In this document: in pieces, positions 15,943 through 27,650 of the stretch
Position numbering within the stretch: position 1 is the stretch's first letter
Layout of the letters: every line of letters begins with the position of its first letter
Source of the DNA: Variovorax paradoxus
GTDB lineage: Bacteria > Pseudomonadota > Gammaproteobacteria > Burkholderiales > Burkholderiaceae_C
Length of the DNA: 64,000 nucleotides
Direction: 5' to 3'
Assembly (NCBI RefSeq): GCF_024734665.1
Contig: NZ_CP102931.1
Span: 4,958,001-5,022,000 of the forward strand
Notes under the pieces: model-generated
Databases searched by the model: none
What the model saw: only the letters and a program-made list of their open reading frames with translations
Told to the model about the DNA's origin: nothing
Translations under genes and position numbers: made by a program

Positions 15943-17838
15943 TTAACCCGCTCCGAGTGCCACCGCAACGCGATAGGTGATGAAACAAGCGGCGTAGGCC
16001 AGCGCGAAGAGGTAGCCGGCCATGATCCAGACGTACTTCCATGAACCGGTTTCGCGCTTCACCGCGGCCAGCGTCGAGATGCACTGCGGCGCGAACACGT
16101 ACCAGACCAGCAGCGACAGCGCGGTAGCCAGCGACCAGCTGCCGGCGATGAGCGGCTCCAGCTGGCCTGCCACGTCGTCGCCCGTGGCCGACAGCGCGTA
16201 CACCGTGCCGAGCGCACCCACGGCCACTTCGCGCGCCGCCATGCCGGGCACCAGCGCGATCGAGATCTGCCAGTTGAAGCCGATGGGCGCGAAGATGTGC
16301 TCCAGCCCTCGGCCGATCATGCCGGCCAGGCTGTACTGGATGGCCGGGCCGGTCGCGCCTTCTGGCGGCGACGGAAAGGTCGACAGGAACCACAGCAGGA
16401 TCGTCAGCGTCAGGATGATCGTGCCCACGCGCTGGATGAAGATCCACGCACGCTCGTACAGGCCCAGCGCCAGGTTGCGCGGGTTGGGCCAGCGGTAGGC
16501 GGGCAGCTCCATCAGCAGCGGCGAATGCTGCGTGTTGTCGCGGAAGCGCTTCATCACCCAGGCCACGGCCATCGCCGAGACGATGCCGAACACGTACAGC
16601 GCGAACAGCACCACGCCCTGCAGGTTGAACACGCCGCCCACGGTGCGCGCCGGAATGAAGGCCGCGATGAGCAGCGCATACACCGGCAGCCGCGCCGAAC
16701 AGGTCATGAGCGGCGCGATCATGATGGTCGTGATGCGGTCGCGCCAATTGCTGATGGTGCGCGTGGCCATCACGCCCGGAATGGCGCAGGCAAAGCTCGA
16801 CAGCAGCGGAATGAACGAGCGGCCGGACAGGCCCACGGTGCCCATCACGCGGTCGAGCAGGAAGGCCGCGCGCGGCAGGTAGCCCGAGTCTTCGAGCGCG
16901 AGGATGAACAAGAAAAGAATCAGGATCTGCGGCAGGAAGACGATCACGCCGCCCACGCCTGCGATCACGCCATCGACCAGCAGGCTCTGCAGCATGCCCT
17001 CGGGCATGGCCGTCTTGAGCAGGTTGCCGAGCCCCTCGGTGCCGGCCTTGATGGCGTCCATCGGCACATTGGCCCAGCTGAACACGGCCTGGAACATCAG
17101 GAACATGGTGACGGCGAGCACCAGCATGCCCCACACGGGGTGCAGCACCACGCGGTCGATGCGGTCGCTGGTGGCCAGGCTACCGACCGGCTCCTTCACC
17201 GTGAGACCGAGGATGCGGCGCACCTCGCGCTGCGTGGCCAGCACGTCGTCCAGGCCCGGCGCCTGCCAGGGCTGCGGTGCGGCGGCGGCCACGGGCGTGT
17301 CGAGCGCTGCGAGCAGGTCTTGCGCGCCGCCGGTGTGCACGCCGACGGTCTCGATGACCGGCACGCCCAGCTCGCGCGAGAGCACGGCCGTGTCGACCAC
17401 GATGCCCTGCTTCTTCGCCATGTCGGTCATGTTCAGCGCCACCACCATCGGCAGGCCAAGCCGCTTGGCTTCGATCACAAGCCGCAGGTTCAGGCGCAGG
17501 TTGGTGGCGTCGGTAACGCACACCAGCAGGTCGGGCAAGGCTTCCTTGCTCTGGCCGGTGACGATGTCGCGGGTGACGGCCTCGTCGGCGCTCAGCGCGT
17601 TCAGGCTGTAGGCGCCCGGCAGGTCGAGCACGAACACGCGGCGGCCTGACGGCGTACGCAACGTGCCCTCCTTGCGCTCGACGGTCACGCCGGCGTAGTT
17701 GGCCACCTTCTGGCGGCTGCCGGTGAGCAGGTTGAACAGCGCGGTCTTGCCGCAGTTGGGGTTGCCCAGCAGGGCGATGCGGCCCGGCTGCGCGGTGGCT
17801 GCGAGGCGGCCCGGGCCCTGGATGACGGCTTCAACCAT
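15943..17838 (-). CDS. feoB: Ferrous iron transporter B
   Basis: 631 residues. N-terminal G domain with G1 GNPNCGKTALFN, G3 DLPGAYSL and G4 NMTD, followed by a helical GDI-like part and a polytopic C-terminal membrane domain of about eight hydrophobic segments, including the Gate motif region SSFACAIPGVMATRTI. Inner-membrane Fe(II) uptake driven by nucleotide hydrolysis. Shorter than E. coli FeoB (773) but normal for betaproteobacteria. The start overlaps the end of feoA by 8 nt, so translation is coupled. Confidence 0.96.
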   Translation of the reverse strand: MVEAVIQGPGRLAATAQPGRIALLGNPNCGKTALFNLLTGSRQKVANYAGVTVERKEGTLRTPSGRRVFVLDLPGAYSLNALSADEAVTRDIVTGQSKEALPDLLVCVTDATNLRLNLRLVIEAKRLGLPMVVALNMTDMAKKQGIVVDTAVLSRELGVPVIETVGVHTGGAQDLLAALDTPVAAAAPQPWQAPGLDDVLATQREVRRILGLTVKEPVGSLATSDRIDRVVLHPVWGMLVLAVTMFLMFQAVFSWANVPMDAIKAGTEGLGNLLKTAMPEGMLQSLLVDGVIAGVGGVIVFLPQILILFLFILALEDSGYLPRAAFLLDRVMGTVGLSGRSFIPLLSSFACAIPGVMATRTISNWRDRITTIMIAPLMTCSARLPVYALLIAAFIPARTVGGVFNLQGVVLFALYVFGIVSAMAVAWVMKRFRDNTQHSPLLMELPAYRWPNPRNLALGLYERAWIFIQRVGTIILTLTILLWFLSTFPSPPEGATGPAIQYSLAGMIGRGLEHIFAPIGFNWQISIALVPGMAAREVAVGALGTVYALSATGDDVAGQLEPLIAGSWSLATALSLLVWYVFAPQCISTLAAVKRETGSWKYVWIMAGYLFALAYAACFITYRVAVALGAG

Positions 17839-18133
17839 GGTTTGTGGCTCCCGGCGTGACGTGGATCAGCGCGGCCTCGTGGCGGCGCAGCGCGAAGGTG
17901 GTGTGGCCGAGGCGCACCGCCAGCGGCTCGCGGCCCGGAATGCCGCTGGCGACGATGCGCACGGCCTCGCCCGGCACGAAGCCGATTTCGGTCAGGCGCA
18001 GGACGAGTTCCCGGTCGTCGGCGTTGTCGGGGCGCGCCACGTCAAGCACGGTGGCCCATTGATTGTTCGGAAGCTGGTCGAGGCGCAGGGCGACGGCGGT
18101 GGTCGGCGCTGCGCCGAAATCGTTGGTTCGCAC
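17831..18133 (-). CDS. feoA: Ferrous iron transport protein A
   Basis: 100 residues with the SH3-like FeoA core: LRLTEIGFVPGEAVRIVASGIPG and AVRLGHTTFALRRHEAALI. FeoA is a cytoplasmic partner that assists FeoB. First gene of the leftward feoA-feoB operon, overlapping feoB. A possible Fur site lies about 50 nt upstream. Confidence 0.92.
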   Translation of the reverse strand: MRTNDFGAAPTTAVALRLDQLPNNQWATVLDVARPDNADDRELVLRLTEIGFVPGEAVRIVASGIPGREPLAVRLGHTTFALRRHEAALIHVTPGATNHG

Positions 18134-18182
18134 GGTGAGAGGACGCCCGGGATATCGGGCGCGCCGGTAAGCAAAACCTAGA

Positions 18183-18197
18183 TGCTAGCAATTCTCA
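18183..18197 (-). promoter_or_regulatory. Weak Fur-box-like sequence upstream of feoA
   Basis: Minus-strand TGAGAATTGCTAGCA matches the 7-1-7 Fur consensus (TGATAAT-N-ATTATCA) at 10 of 14 positions. Position and function fit, but the right half is poor. Confidence 0.3.
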
Positions 18198-18276
18198 CTC
18201 ACAAATACCTGACCAACCCCTCGAAATCAGGCTCTATCGGCCCAGAAACATCAAGAAACCGGCTCAAGGCCGGATC

Positions 18277-18771
18277 TTAGGTGCCTCCCCCGGTAGAGGG
18301 AAGACCACCCTGCGGGTCGATCGAGACGACGCGCGCAGTCACTGAAGCACCGTCGATAACGAGTTCGGCGACGGAAATCGGCAGCTTGAACCGTCGCGGG
18401 CCCGCGCTGCCTGGATTGACGTAGAGCACACCATCGCGCTCTTCGACTTTCGGCTTGTGCGAATGACCCGAGACGACCACGCGCACGCCGGCCGCGGGCG
18501 GGTCGATGTCGAGCTGCGCAAGATCGTGAATGGCATAGAGGTGCACGCCGCCGAACTTCGCAAGCTCGGTTTCCGCGATGGCATCTGCCCACGGCTCACG
18601 GTCGTTATTGCCGCGCACGACCGTCAGCGGCGCGATGGCCGCGAGCGCTTCGAGGATGCCGACGTTGCCGATGTCGCCGCCGTGCACGATGAAGTCGCTG
18701 CCCTTCAGGAAGGCGATGGCCTCGGGCCGCAGGAGCCCGTGCGTGTCGGAGATCAGACCGATGCGAAGCAT
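18277..18771 (-). CDS. YfcE/MJ0936-family metallophosphoesterase
   Basis: 164 residues from the ATG at 18771 (MLRIGLISDTHGLLRPEA). Calcineurin-like phosphoesterase motifs: DTHG, GGDIGN (HGGDIG), VRGNNDRE, and GHSHKP at the C-terminus supply the dinuclear metal ligands. Length and motif spacing fit the small YfcE-type phosphodiesterases. Cytoplasmic. The open frame continues far upstream, but only this part has family similarity. Confidence 0.9.
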   Translation of the reverse strand: MLRIGLISDTHGLLRPEAIAFLKGSDFIVHGGDIGNVGILEALAAIAPLTVVRGNNDREPWADAIAETELAKFGGVHLYAIHDLAQLDIDPPAAGVRVVVSGHSHKPKVEERDGVLYVNPGSAGPRRFKLPISVAELVIDGASVTARVVSIDPQGGLPSTGGGT

Positions 18772-18840
18772 GGGCAGAAGAAGAAAGTTATTCAGGCAAA
18801 CCCGGGGCGACAGCCGGCAAGAAGCACGGCCCCCAAGGGC

Positions 18841-20319
18841 ATGATCGACGACATGCCCGAAGACATCATCGCACCGCAACAGCCCACCGAGAACACCGAA
18901 GAAGCCCCCGCTTCGCCATCGCCCACGCAGGACACCCCGCCGCGCGCGAGCCTGCTGCGCTGGCTGGCCGGCGGCCTGCGCGCCTCGCTCCTGCTGGAGC
19001 CGCGCGTCGATGCACGGCCCGCGCCCTGGCAGTTGCTGCTGCTCGTGCTGCTGCCCGAACTCGTTTGGACCGGCTTGGCGCGCCTCGAAATCGCCGGCCC
19101 CGCACGGCTCTACGAAACCGTCGGCCTCAACACGCTCTGGGTGCTGGGCGTGCTCGCGTGGCTGGGCTGGTTCGCGCTGTCCGGGCGGGCCCGCGGCGGC
19201 GGACTGGCGCGCTGGTTTGTGCTGGCCACCTGGGCGATGTTCCCGGCCAACCTGGCGCTCGGCGTGCTGGCGCTGGGCTACACGCGCGGCTGGTTGCCGT
19301 CGGCAATCGCCACCTCGCCTGGCTACTGGGTTGTCTTCGGCCTGGGATGCGCGTGGATGGTGCTGGCGCTGGTGCGGTTCACCGCGCGCGAAGCCGGCGC
19401 ACGCTGGCGGCTCGCGATCTTCGCGCCCGCGTTCGTGGCCTTGCTGACGCTGACCTTCTGGCAATCGCTCAACACGCAGGACCGCATGTGGCAGCCCGAT
19501 GCGAGCACCGCATCCACCGAGCCAGAGCGTCCGCGCATGCAGCTGACGCAGGAACTCTTCGAGGAGCAGCAGGCGCTGTGGGAGCGCACGGTCGCGGCGC
19601 TGCCCGCCGGCAAGCCGGGGCAAACCAACGTCTACGGGCTGGTGTTTGCGCCCTACGCGTCTGAAGACGTGTTCCTGCGCGAAAGCAACATGGTCACCCA
19701 ACTGCTGGAAGAACGCTTCGACGCCAAGAGCCGCGTGATCCACCTGATGAACCACGCGACCACCGCCGAGACGCTGCCCTGGGCCACCCCGCTCAACCTG
19801 CAGCGCGCCATCGCCGCGCTGGCCGAGCGCATGGACCGCGAGAACGACGTGCTGATCGTCTACCTCACCTCGCACGGTGCGCGCGACCACCAGCTGGCCG
19901 CCGCGCACTAGCCGCTGGCGGTGCCCTGGCTCACGCCGGAAGAACTGCGCAAGGCTCTCGATGAAGCCGGCATTCGCCACCGGGTGGTGGCAGTGTCGGC
20001 TTGCTATTCAGGGGGTTGGATCGAACCGCTGGCCAACGAAAACACGCTGGTGATGACCGCCGCCGACGCCACCCACACCTCGTACGGATGCGGCCGGCTG
20101 TCTGAATTGACCTTCTTCGGCCGCGCGATGTTCAACGAGGAACTGCGCAAGACCCGCTCCTTCGAAACCGCCTTCGCGGCGGCCGTGCCGCTGATCAAGC
20201 AGCGCGAGATCGAGGCCGGCAAGGAAGACGGCTTCTCGAACCCTCAGATCAGCGTGGGCGAAAAGATCCGCCCGGTGCTCGACCAGCTTGCGCAGCGGCT
20301 GGACGCCGCCTCGAAGTAG
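18841..20319 (+). pseudogene. Caspase-like (C13-family) membrane peptidase gene interrupted by an in-frame TAG
   Basis: One frame runs from ATG 18841 to 20319 with a single TAG at 19909-19911. The first part (356 residues) has an acidic N-terminus, a Pro-rich linker, five to six hydrophobic segments and then the peptidase domain with the catalytic His (LIVYLTSHGARDH). The second part carries the catalytic Cys (VAVSACYSGGWIEPL) and the C-terminus. The stop falls between His and Cys, where a Trp (TGG) would fit, so one G-to-A change explains it. Without readthrough no active peptidase can form; a fragment might restart at GTG 19921. Codon use and frame are intact on both sides, so decay is recent. 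Family: PF01650-like C13 peptidases of Burkholderiales. Confidence 0.8.
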
Positions 20320-20346
20320 CAGCACCGACGGGCGTGCTCCCGGGAG

Positions 20347-23211
<2,865 letters not shown>

Positions 23212-23370
23212 GGAGGGACTCCTGTTTGTTCGTGGAAGCTCCTCAAGGATAGCGGGGATGAATGTCAACTGTTGTAGTCGGCCTTCGCCGCCACGCCTGT
23301 GCAATGCCACGTTCCTCATGGCGAAAAATGCCGGGTGCAAAGGCGTCGCCGGCATTCCTCGCAACCACCT

Positions 23371-23784
23371 TCAGGCAAGGGCCATGTTCGAGCCGCCACG
23401 GGTGCGGCGCAAGCCAGTCCATTGCAGCTCGGCCAACACAACCACGCACGCCACCTGCGCCAGCACCCATGCCATGCCCAGCGCAGTGACCGCAAACATG
23501 CCGCTCACCAGCAGCGCGATGCAGGCCACGGCCCAGCCGAAGTTGCCGGCGACGACCAAGCCGATCAGCATGCGCGGCGGCGTGCTGCGGCTGGCCATGA
23601 AGGCCGCGAGGGCGGCGTAAGCCAAAAGAAACACACCGGTGCCCATGAGCAGCGGCGCCGGCAGTCCGGTCAAGTCGGCCAGCGCGCCGGTGAAAGCCAC
23701 CTGCAGCGCACCGGTCGCGGCGCAGGAGGCGGCGTCGGCCCACATCACGGCGGGCAGGAAGCGGGGGGATGCGAAGACGGACAT
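23371..23784 (-). CDS. Small four-helix integral membrane protein, unknown
   Basis: 137 residues with four hydrophobic segments spaced evenly through the length and short loops (for example TGVFLLAYAALAAFMAS and LIGLVVAGNFGWAVACIALL). I recognise no specific family. Divergent from the HTH regulator at 23923, with 138 nt between the starts, so it may be that regulator's target. Confidence 0.75.
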   Translation of the reverse strand: MSVFASPRFLPAVMWADAASCAATGALQVAFTGALADLTGLPAPLLMGTGVFLLAYAALAAFMASRSTPPRMLIGLVVAGNFGWAVACIALLVSGMFAVTALGMAWVLAQVACVVVLAELQWTGLRRTRGGSNMALA

Positions 23785-23922
23785 GTGAATCTCCTTGAGT
23801 CTGGGTGGTTACGCTGCAAGCCAGTCCTGCCGCGTTGGAGCCAATGATTCCGGCGGGCGGGTATGGCGTCGATGACCTGGGAGGTCATGGCGCCGCGCCG
23901 CCGCCACGCCAGAATGCGGCTC

Positions 23923-24774
23923 ATGAACACCACCCACTCCCACCCGACCAAGGCCAGCCAGCCCGGCGCGCGCGATCCGTTCGGCGCCCACCTGCGGCAC
24001 TGGCGCACCCACCGCCGCCTGAGCCAGCTCGACCTGGCGCAGGAGGCCGAGGTCTCGACCCGCCACCTGAGCTACGTGGAAACCGGCCGCGCCGCGCCCA
24101 GCCGAGAGATGGTGCTGCGCCTGGCCGATCGGCTCGAGGTGCCGCTGCGCGAGCGCAACGCGCTGCTGGTGGCCGCCGGCTTTGCTCCGATGTACCGCCA
24201 GCGCTCGCTCGACGACCCGGCAATGGCCTCCGCGCGCCGCGCCATCGACCTGGTGCTGAAGGGCCACGAGCCCTTCCCCGCGCTGGCCGTGGACCGCCAC
24301 TGGAACCTGGTGGCGCACAACGCGCTGGTGCCGCTGCTGATGGAAGGCGCCTCGCCCGAGCTGCTGAAGCCGCCCATCAACGTGCTGCGCCTGAGCCTGC
24401 ACCCCGACGGCGTGGCGCCGCGCATCGCCAATCTCGCGCAGTGGCGCACTCATCTGCTCGAACGACTGCAACAGCAGATCGCCGCCACCGGCGACGTGGT
24501 GCTGCAAGAGCTGCACGACGAACTCGCGGTCTATCCCCCGCCCGCGGTGAGCCATGACGCACCCATCATCGACACCGCGCTGTCGGCGGTGGCCGTGCCC
24601 TTTCAGGTGGTCATGCCCAGCGGCGTGCTGAGCTTCATCAGCACCATCACGATCTTCGGCACGCCGGTCGACGTCACATTGCAGGAACTCGCGGTGGAGT
24701 CGTTCTTTCCGGCAGATGAGCAGACGGCTGCGGCGCTGATGGCACTGGCTGCGCAGCAGCAACAGGCGGGCTGA
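23923..24774 (+). CDS. HTH regulator with MmyB-like ligand-binding domain
   Basis: 283 residues from the ATG at 23923. An N-terminal Xre-type HTH (RRLSQLDLAQEAEVSTRHLS, residues 30-90) is followed by an MmyB-like (PF17765) sensor domain with the typical LAVDRHWNLVAHNALV and NVLRLSLHPDGVAPRIANL segments. Such proteins usually repress a divergently transcribed neighbour, here the four-helix membrane protein. Its last 101 nt overlap the 3' end of the convergent acyl-CoA dehydrogenase gene. Confidence 0.88.
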   Translation: MNTTHSHPTKASQPGARDPFGAHLRHWRTHRRLSQLDLAQEAEVSTRHLSYVETGRAAPSREMVLRLADRLEVPLRERNALLVAAGFAPMYRQRSLDDPAMASARRAIDLVLKGHEPFPALAVDRHWNLVAHNALVPLLMEGASPELLKPPINVLRLSLHPDGVAPRIANLAQWRTHLLERLQQQIAATGDVVLQELHDELAVYPPPAVSHDAPIIDTALSAVAVPFQVVMPSGVLSFISTITIFGTPVDVTLQELAVESFFPADEQTAAALMALAAQQQQAG

Positions 24775-26938
24775 GGTCGGCCCTGCCGTCTGCATCGCGC
24801 GGCGGGCCTTCGAAGTCGTCCACCTGGATGACCTTGTCGGCCGCCTTCAGATAAGCGAGCGCCAGTTCGGGGTCGGGCGCCGAGCGGGCCGCCTCTTCGA
24901 GCGAGTTCGTGCGGCGCAGCGCCTTGTTGAGCGCGGCCGTGGCGTCGCCTAGCTGTGCGCCCAATTCCATCGCATACATCAGGTCGCGCAGGCCGCCCGC
25001 GGCGGGCTCGCTCAGGTCGGGCGCCAGGCGTTCGACGATGCGCGGGTTCTTGCGCAGCAGGTCGGCCAGTTCGAGCAGTTGCACGTCGCGCAGCGGTGCC
25101 AGGTGCGCGGTGCGGCGCAGCACCAGCGCACCGATCACGCGCCGGCCCGCCGTCGGCAGGTTCGCGTAGAGATCGCGCAGGATCCTGCCGGCCTCGTCGA
25201 TCTGCAGGCGGATCGCAGCCCGCGCGAAGGGCAACAGCTCGGGCGCCGCATCGACGCGGTAGCGCCAGATGCACGAACTGGCCAGGTACAGGTGCGCGAG
25301 CACATCGCCCAGGCGCGCCGACAGCAGCTCCATGCGCTTGAGCTTGCCGCCGAGCATGCCCATCGCGAGATCGGCCGTGAGCGCGTACTTGGCGCTCATG
25401 CGCGTGAGGAGCCGTGCTTCGTGCATCAGGTCATCGGGCGGCGTGCCGAGCACCGGTGCGCCGAAGAGGCTGTGCCACAGGTTCAACGCCACGTGCCTGC
25501 CGTGCGCCATCAGCGCCTTGCCGAGCGCGGCCTCGTCCTTCGCCTGCACGGCCGCCATTTCGTCGAGCACATGCGGATGGCATCGCACCGCGCCCTGCCC
25601 GAACACGATGAGCGCACGCGTGAGGATGTTCGCGCCCTCCACCGTGATCGCGATCGGCGCCTGCCGGTAGGACACGCCGAGCAGGTTCGAGGGGCCGGAG
25701 ATGATGCCCTTGCCGCCGAGGATGTCCATGCCGTGGTTGACCGCGCGGCGCCCGGCTTCGGTCAGCTGCACCTTGAGGATGGCACTCGCCACGCTGGGCC
25801 GCTCGCCCTTGTCGAGCGCGGCGGCCGTGAAGCGCCGCGCCGCATCGGTCGCATACAACTCGGCCGACATCTGCGCCACCAGCCCCGCGACCGCATGGAA
25901 CTTGCCGACCGGCATGCCGAACTGCTCGCGAATCTGGCCGTAGCCATTGCTCACGTAGAGCGCGGTCTGCTGCATCGCCGAGCCCAGCGCGGGCAGCGAG
26001 ATTGCGCGGCCCGCGGCCAGGCATTCCATCAGCATGCGCCAGCCCTGCCCGACCTGCCTCTCGCCGCCGATGATCCAGTCCATCGGCACGAACACCTGCC
26101 GGCCGTGGATCGGACCGTTCATGAAGGCGCTGTCCATCGGGCGATGGCGACGGCCGATCTCCATGCCCTCGTGCGGCACGGGAATCAGCGCGCAGGTAAT
26201 GCCGAGTTCGCGCTCGGCTTCAGGCCTGCTTTCGTCGATGGCGTGGAAGGCCAGCCCGACCACGGTGGCGACCGGCGCGAGCGTGATGTAGCGCTTGTCG
26301 AAATCGACAAGGAAGCCGCGCGTCGGCTTGCCGTTGAACTCGCGCTCGACCACCACACCACGGTCGGGAATCGATGCCGCGTCCGAGCCCGCATACGGCG
26401 ATGTCAGGCCGAAGCACGGTAGCTCGCGGCCGTCTGCAAGGCGCGGCAGGTAGTGGCCTTTCTGCGCATCGGTGCCATAGCGCAGCAGCAGTTCGGCCGG
26501 GCCGAGCGAGTTGGGCACCATCACCGTGACGGCTGTGGCCACGTTGACGGTGGCGATGCGCGCCACCACCGTGGCGTGTGCATGGTGACCGAAGCCGAGG
26601 CCACCGAATTCCTCGGGAATGATCATTCCGAAGAAGCGCTTCTCGCGCAGGTAGCGCCACACCTCGGGCGGCAGGTCGTGCGCCTGGTCGATGGCGTGGT
26701 CGTCGAGCATGTGGCACAGCTCGCGCACTTCGTTGTGGAGAAAGGCCTGCTCGCGTTCGGTGAGTTGGTTAGGGCCCATGGCCGCCAGTGCATCGAAGTC
26801 CGGGCGGCCTGCGAAGAGCTGGCCCTCGAAGCCGACGGTGCCCGCCTCGAGCGCGGCGCGCTCGGTGTCGCCCAGGGGTGGCAGCGCCTTCGAGAATGGC
26901 TGCATGGCCCATCGGCCGATCAGTGTCGCCAGAGGCAT
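24674..26938 (-). CDS. Acyl-CoA dehydrogenase, FadE-like
   Basis: 754 residues. The first 450 have the acyl-CoA dehydrogenase fold (FFGMIIPEEFGGLGFGHHAH, CFGLTSPYAGSDAASI, GMDILGGKGIISGP), and the rest is the FadE-specific DUF1974 C-terminal extension. It catalyses the first beta-oxidation step. The final 33 codons, a Pro/Ala-rich tail, are antisense to the end of the HTH gene, an unusually long convergent overlap. Preceded by AGGAG and an ordinary ATG. Substrate chain length is not predictable. Confidence 0.9.
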   Translation of the reverse strand: MPLATLIGRWAMQPFSKALPPLGDTERAALEAGTVGFEGQLFAGRPDFDALAAMGPNQLTEREQAFLHNEVRELCHMLDDHAIDQAHDLPPEVWRYLREKRFFGMIIPEEFGGLGFGHHAHATVVARIATVNVATAVTVMVPNSLGPAELLLRYGTDAQKGHYLPRLADGRELPCFGLTSPYAGSDAASIPDRGVVVEREFNGKPTRGFLVDFDKRYITLAPVATVVGLAFHAIDESRPEAERELGITCALIPVPHEGMEIGRRHRPMDSAFMNGPIHGRQVFVPMDWIIGGERQVGQGWRMLMECLAAGRAISLPALGSAMQQTALYVSNGYGQIREQFGMPVGKFHAVAGLVAQMSAELYATDAARRFTAAALDKGERPSVASAILKVQLTEAGRRAVNHGMDILGGKGIISGPSNLLGVSYRQAPIAITVEGANILTRALIVFGQGAVRCHPHVLDEMAAVQAKDEAALGKALMAHGRHVALNLWHSLFGAPVLGTPPDDLMHEARLLTRMSAKYALTADLAMGMLGGKLKRMELLSARLGDVLAHLYLASSCIWRYRVDAAPELLPFARAAIRLQIDEAGRILRDLYANLPTAGRRVIGALVLRRTAHLAPLRDVQLLELADLLRKNPRIVERLAPDLSEPAAGGLRDLMYAMELGAQLGDATAALNKALRRTNSLEEAARSAPDPELALAYLKAADKVIQVDDFEGPPRDADGRADLSPPVAAAQPVPSAPQPSAHLPERTTPPRVPAM

Positions 26939-27048
26939 GGTGCGTCTCCTTCCGCGACGAATGCGCGCGGATTGGCACCATTCTTGAGGCTTGTGACTGG
27001 CCCCGAGGGCCGGTCAAGGGCTCCCCGGCCTGTCGGAGACGGACGCGC

Positions 27049-27642
27049 CTACCGCTTCTTCGGAGGCTGGGCCGCAGCAGCAGCAGCCGGATCCCGCCAG
27101 CCATATTCGACATAGCGCCGGATGACCAGGCAGCCCGGTGGCGAATCGATCAGCGAGACCGACGAAGTCGGCTCCTTCTCGTCGGTATAGACCGCGTAGT
27201 TGGGCAGCAGCCGCGTCATCTTGTAGCTCGCCAGCTCCTGCTGGCCGACGCTTGCGCAGGTGAAGGGCGCGACCGAGATGCGCTCGGCCGACACGGTGCA
27301 GGCGCCGCTCTCATCCGGAATGGCGGTGATCGACGCGGCCACGCCGGCGTTGGGAAACTCCATGCCGATCAGCGAGAACATCGGCCCGCCGTCGGGGCGC
27401 TTGCGGTCCCAGTCGAGCAGCACGTCGTGGCTGCGGGCACCCTGCACGGCGAGCGTGGAAAGCCGCGTGATGGCCGGCAGGCAGCGCTTGATGCCCACGC
27501 TGGTGGCGGCGCGCGTGAGCGTGTCCTGCGGCGCCGCGGGCGGGGCCTGGGGCACCAGCACGCCCTGGGCAAGCGCGGTGCCGGTGGCGGCCCATGCAGC
27601 GGCGGTAATCAGCAGGCGGGAGATTCGTTGGGTCGGCTTCAT
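27049..27642 (-). CDS. Secreted four-Cys protein of the adhesin island, unknown
   Basis: 197 residues from the ATG at 27642, with a signal peptide (LLITAAAWAATGTALAQ). The mature part has four Cys (RCLPAIT, GACTVSA, FTCAS, PPGCLV), which could form two disulfides in the periplasm, and a Pro/Ala/Lys tail. I recognise no domain. It starts 8 nt after the stop of a DUF2827 gene, so it is the last gene of that leftward unit. By analogy with small periplasmic helpers encoded beside trimeric autotransporters (SadB, TpgA), an assembly role is possible but unproven. Confidence 0.75.
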   Translation of the reverse strand: MKPTQRISRLLITAAAWAATGTALAQGVLVPQAPPAAPQDTLTRAATSVGIKRCLPAITRLSTLAVQGARSHDVLLDWDRKRPDGGPMFSLIGMEFPNAGVAASITAIPDESGACTVSAERISVAPFTCASVGQQELASYKMTRLLPNYAVYTDEKEPTSSVSLIDSPPGCLVIRRYVEYGWRDPAAAAAAQPPKKR

Positions 27643-27650
27643 CCCGGTCC

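Noticed and set aside
14437..18133. Monooxygenase as part of an iron-uptake pathway with feoAB
   Set aside because: Adjacency alone; the enzyme looks like an ordinary aromatic hydroxylase and no siderophore genes are present.
18457..18840. N-terminal extension of the caspase-like frame back to 18457
   Set aside because: It is antisense to the phosphoesterase gene, whose metal-binding motifs are intact.
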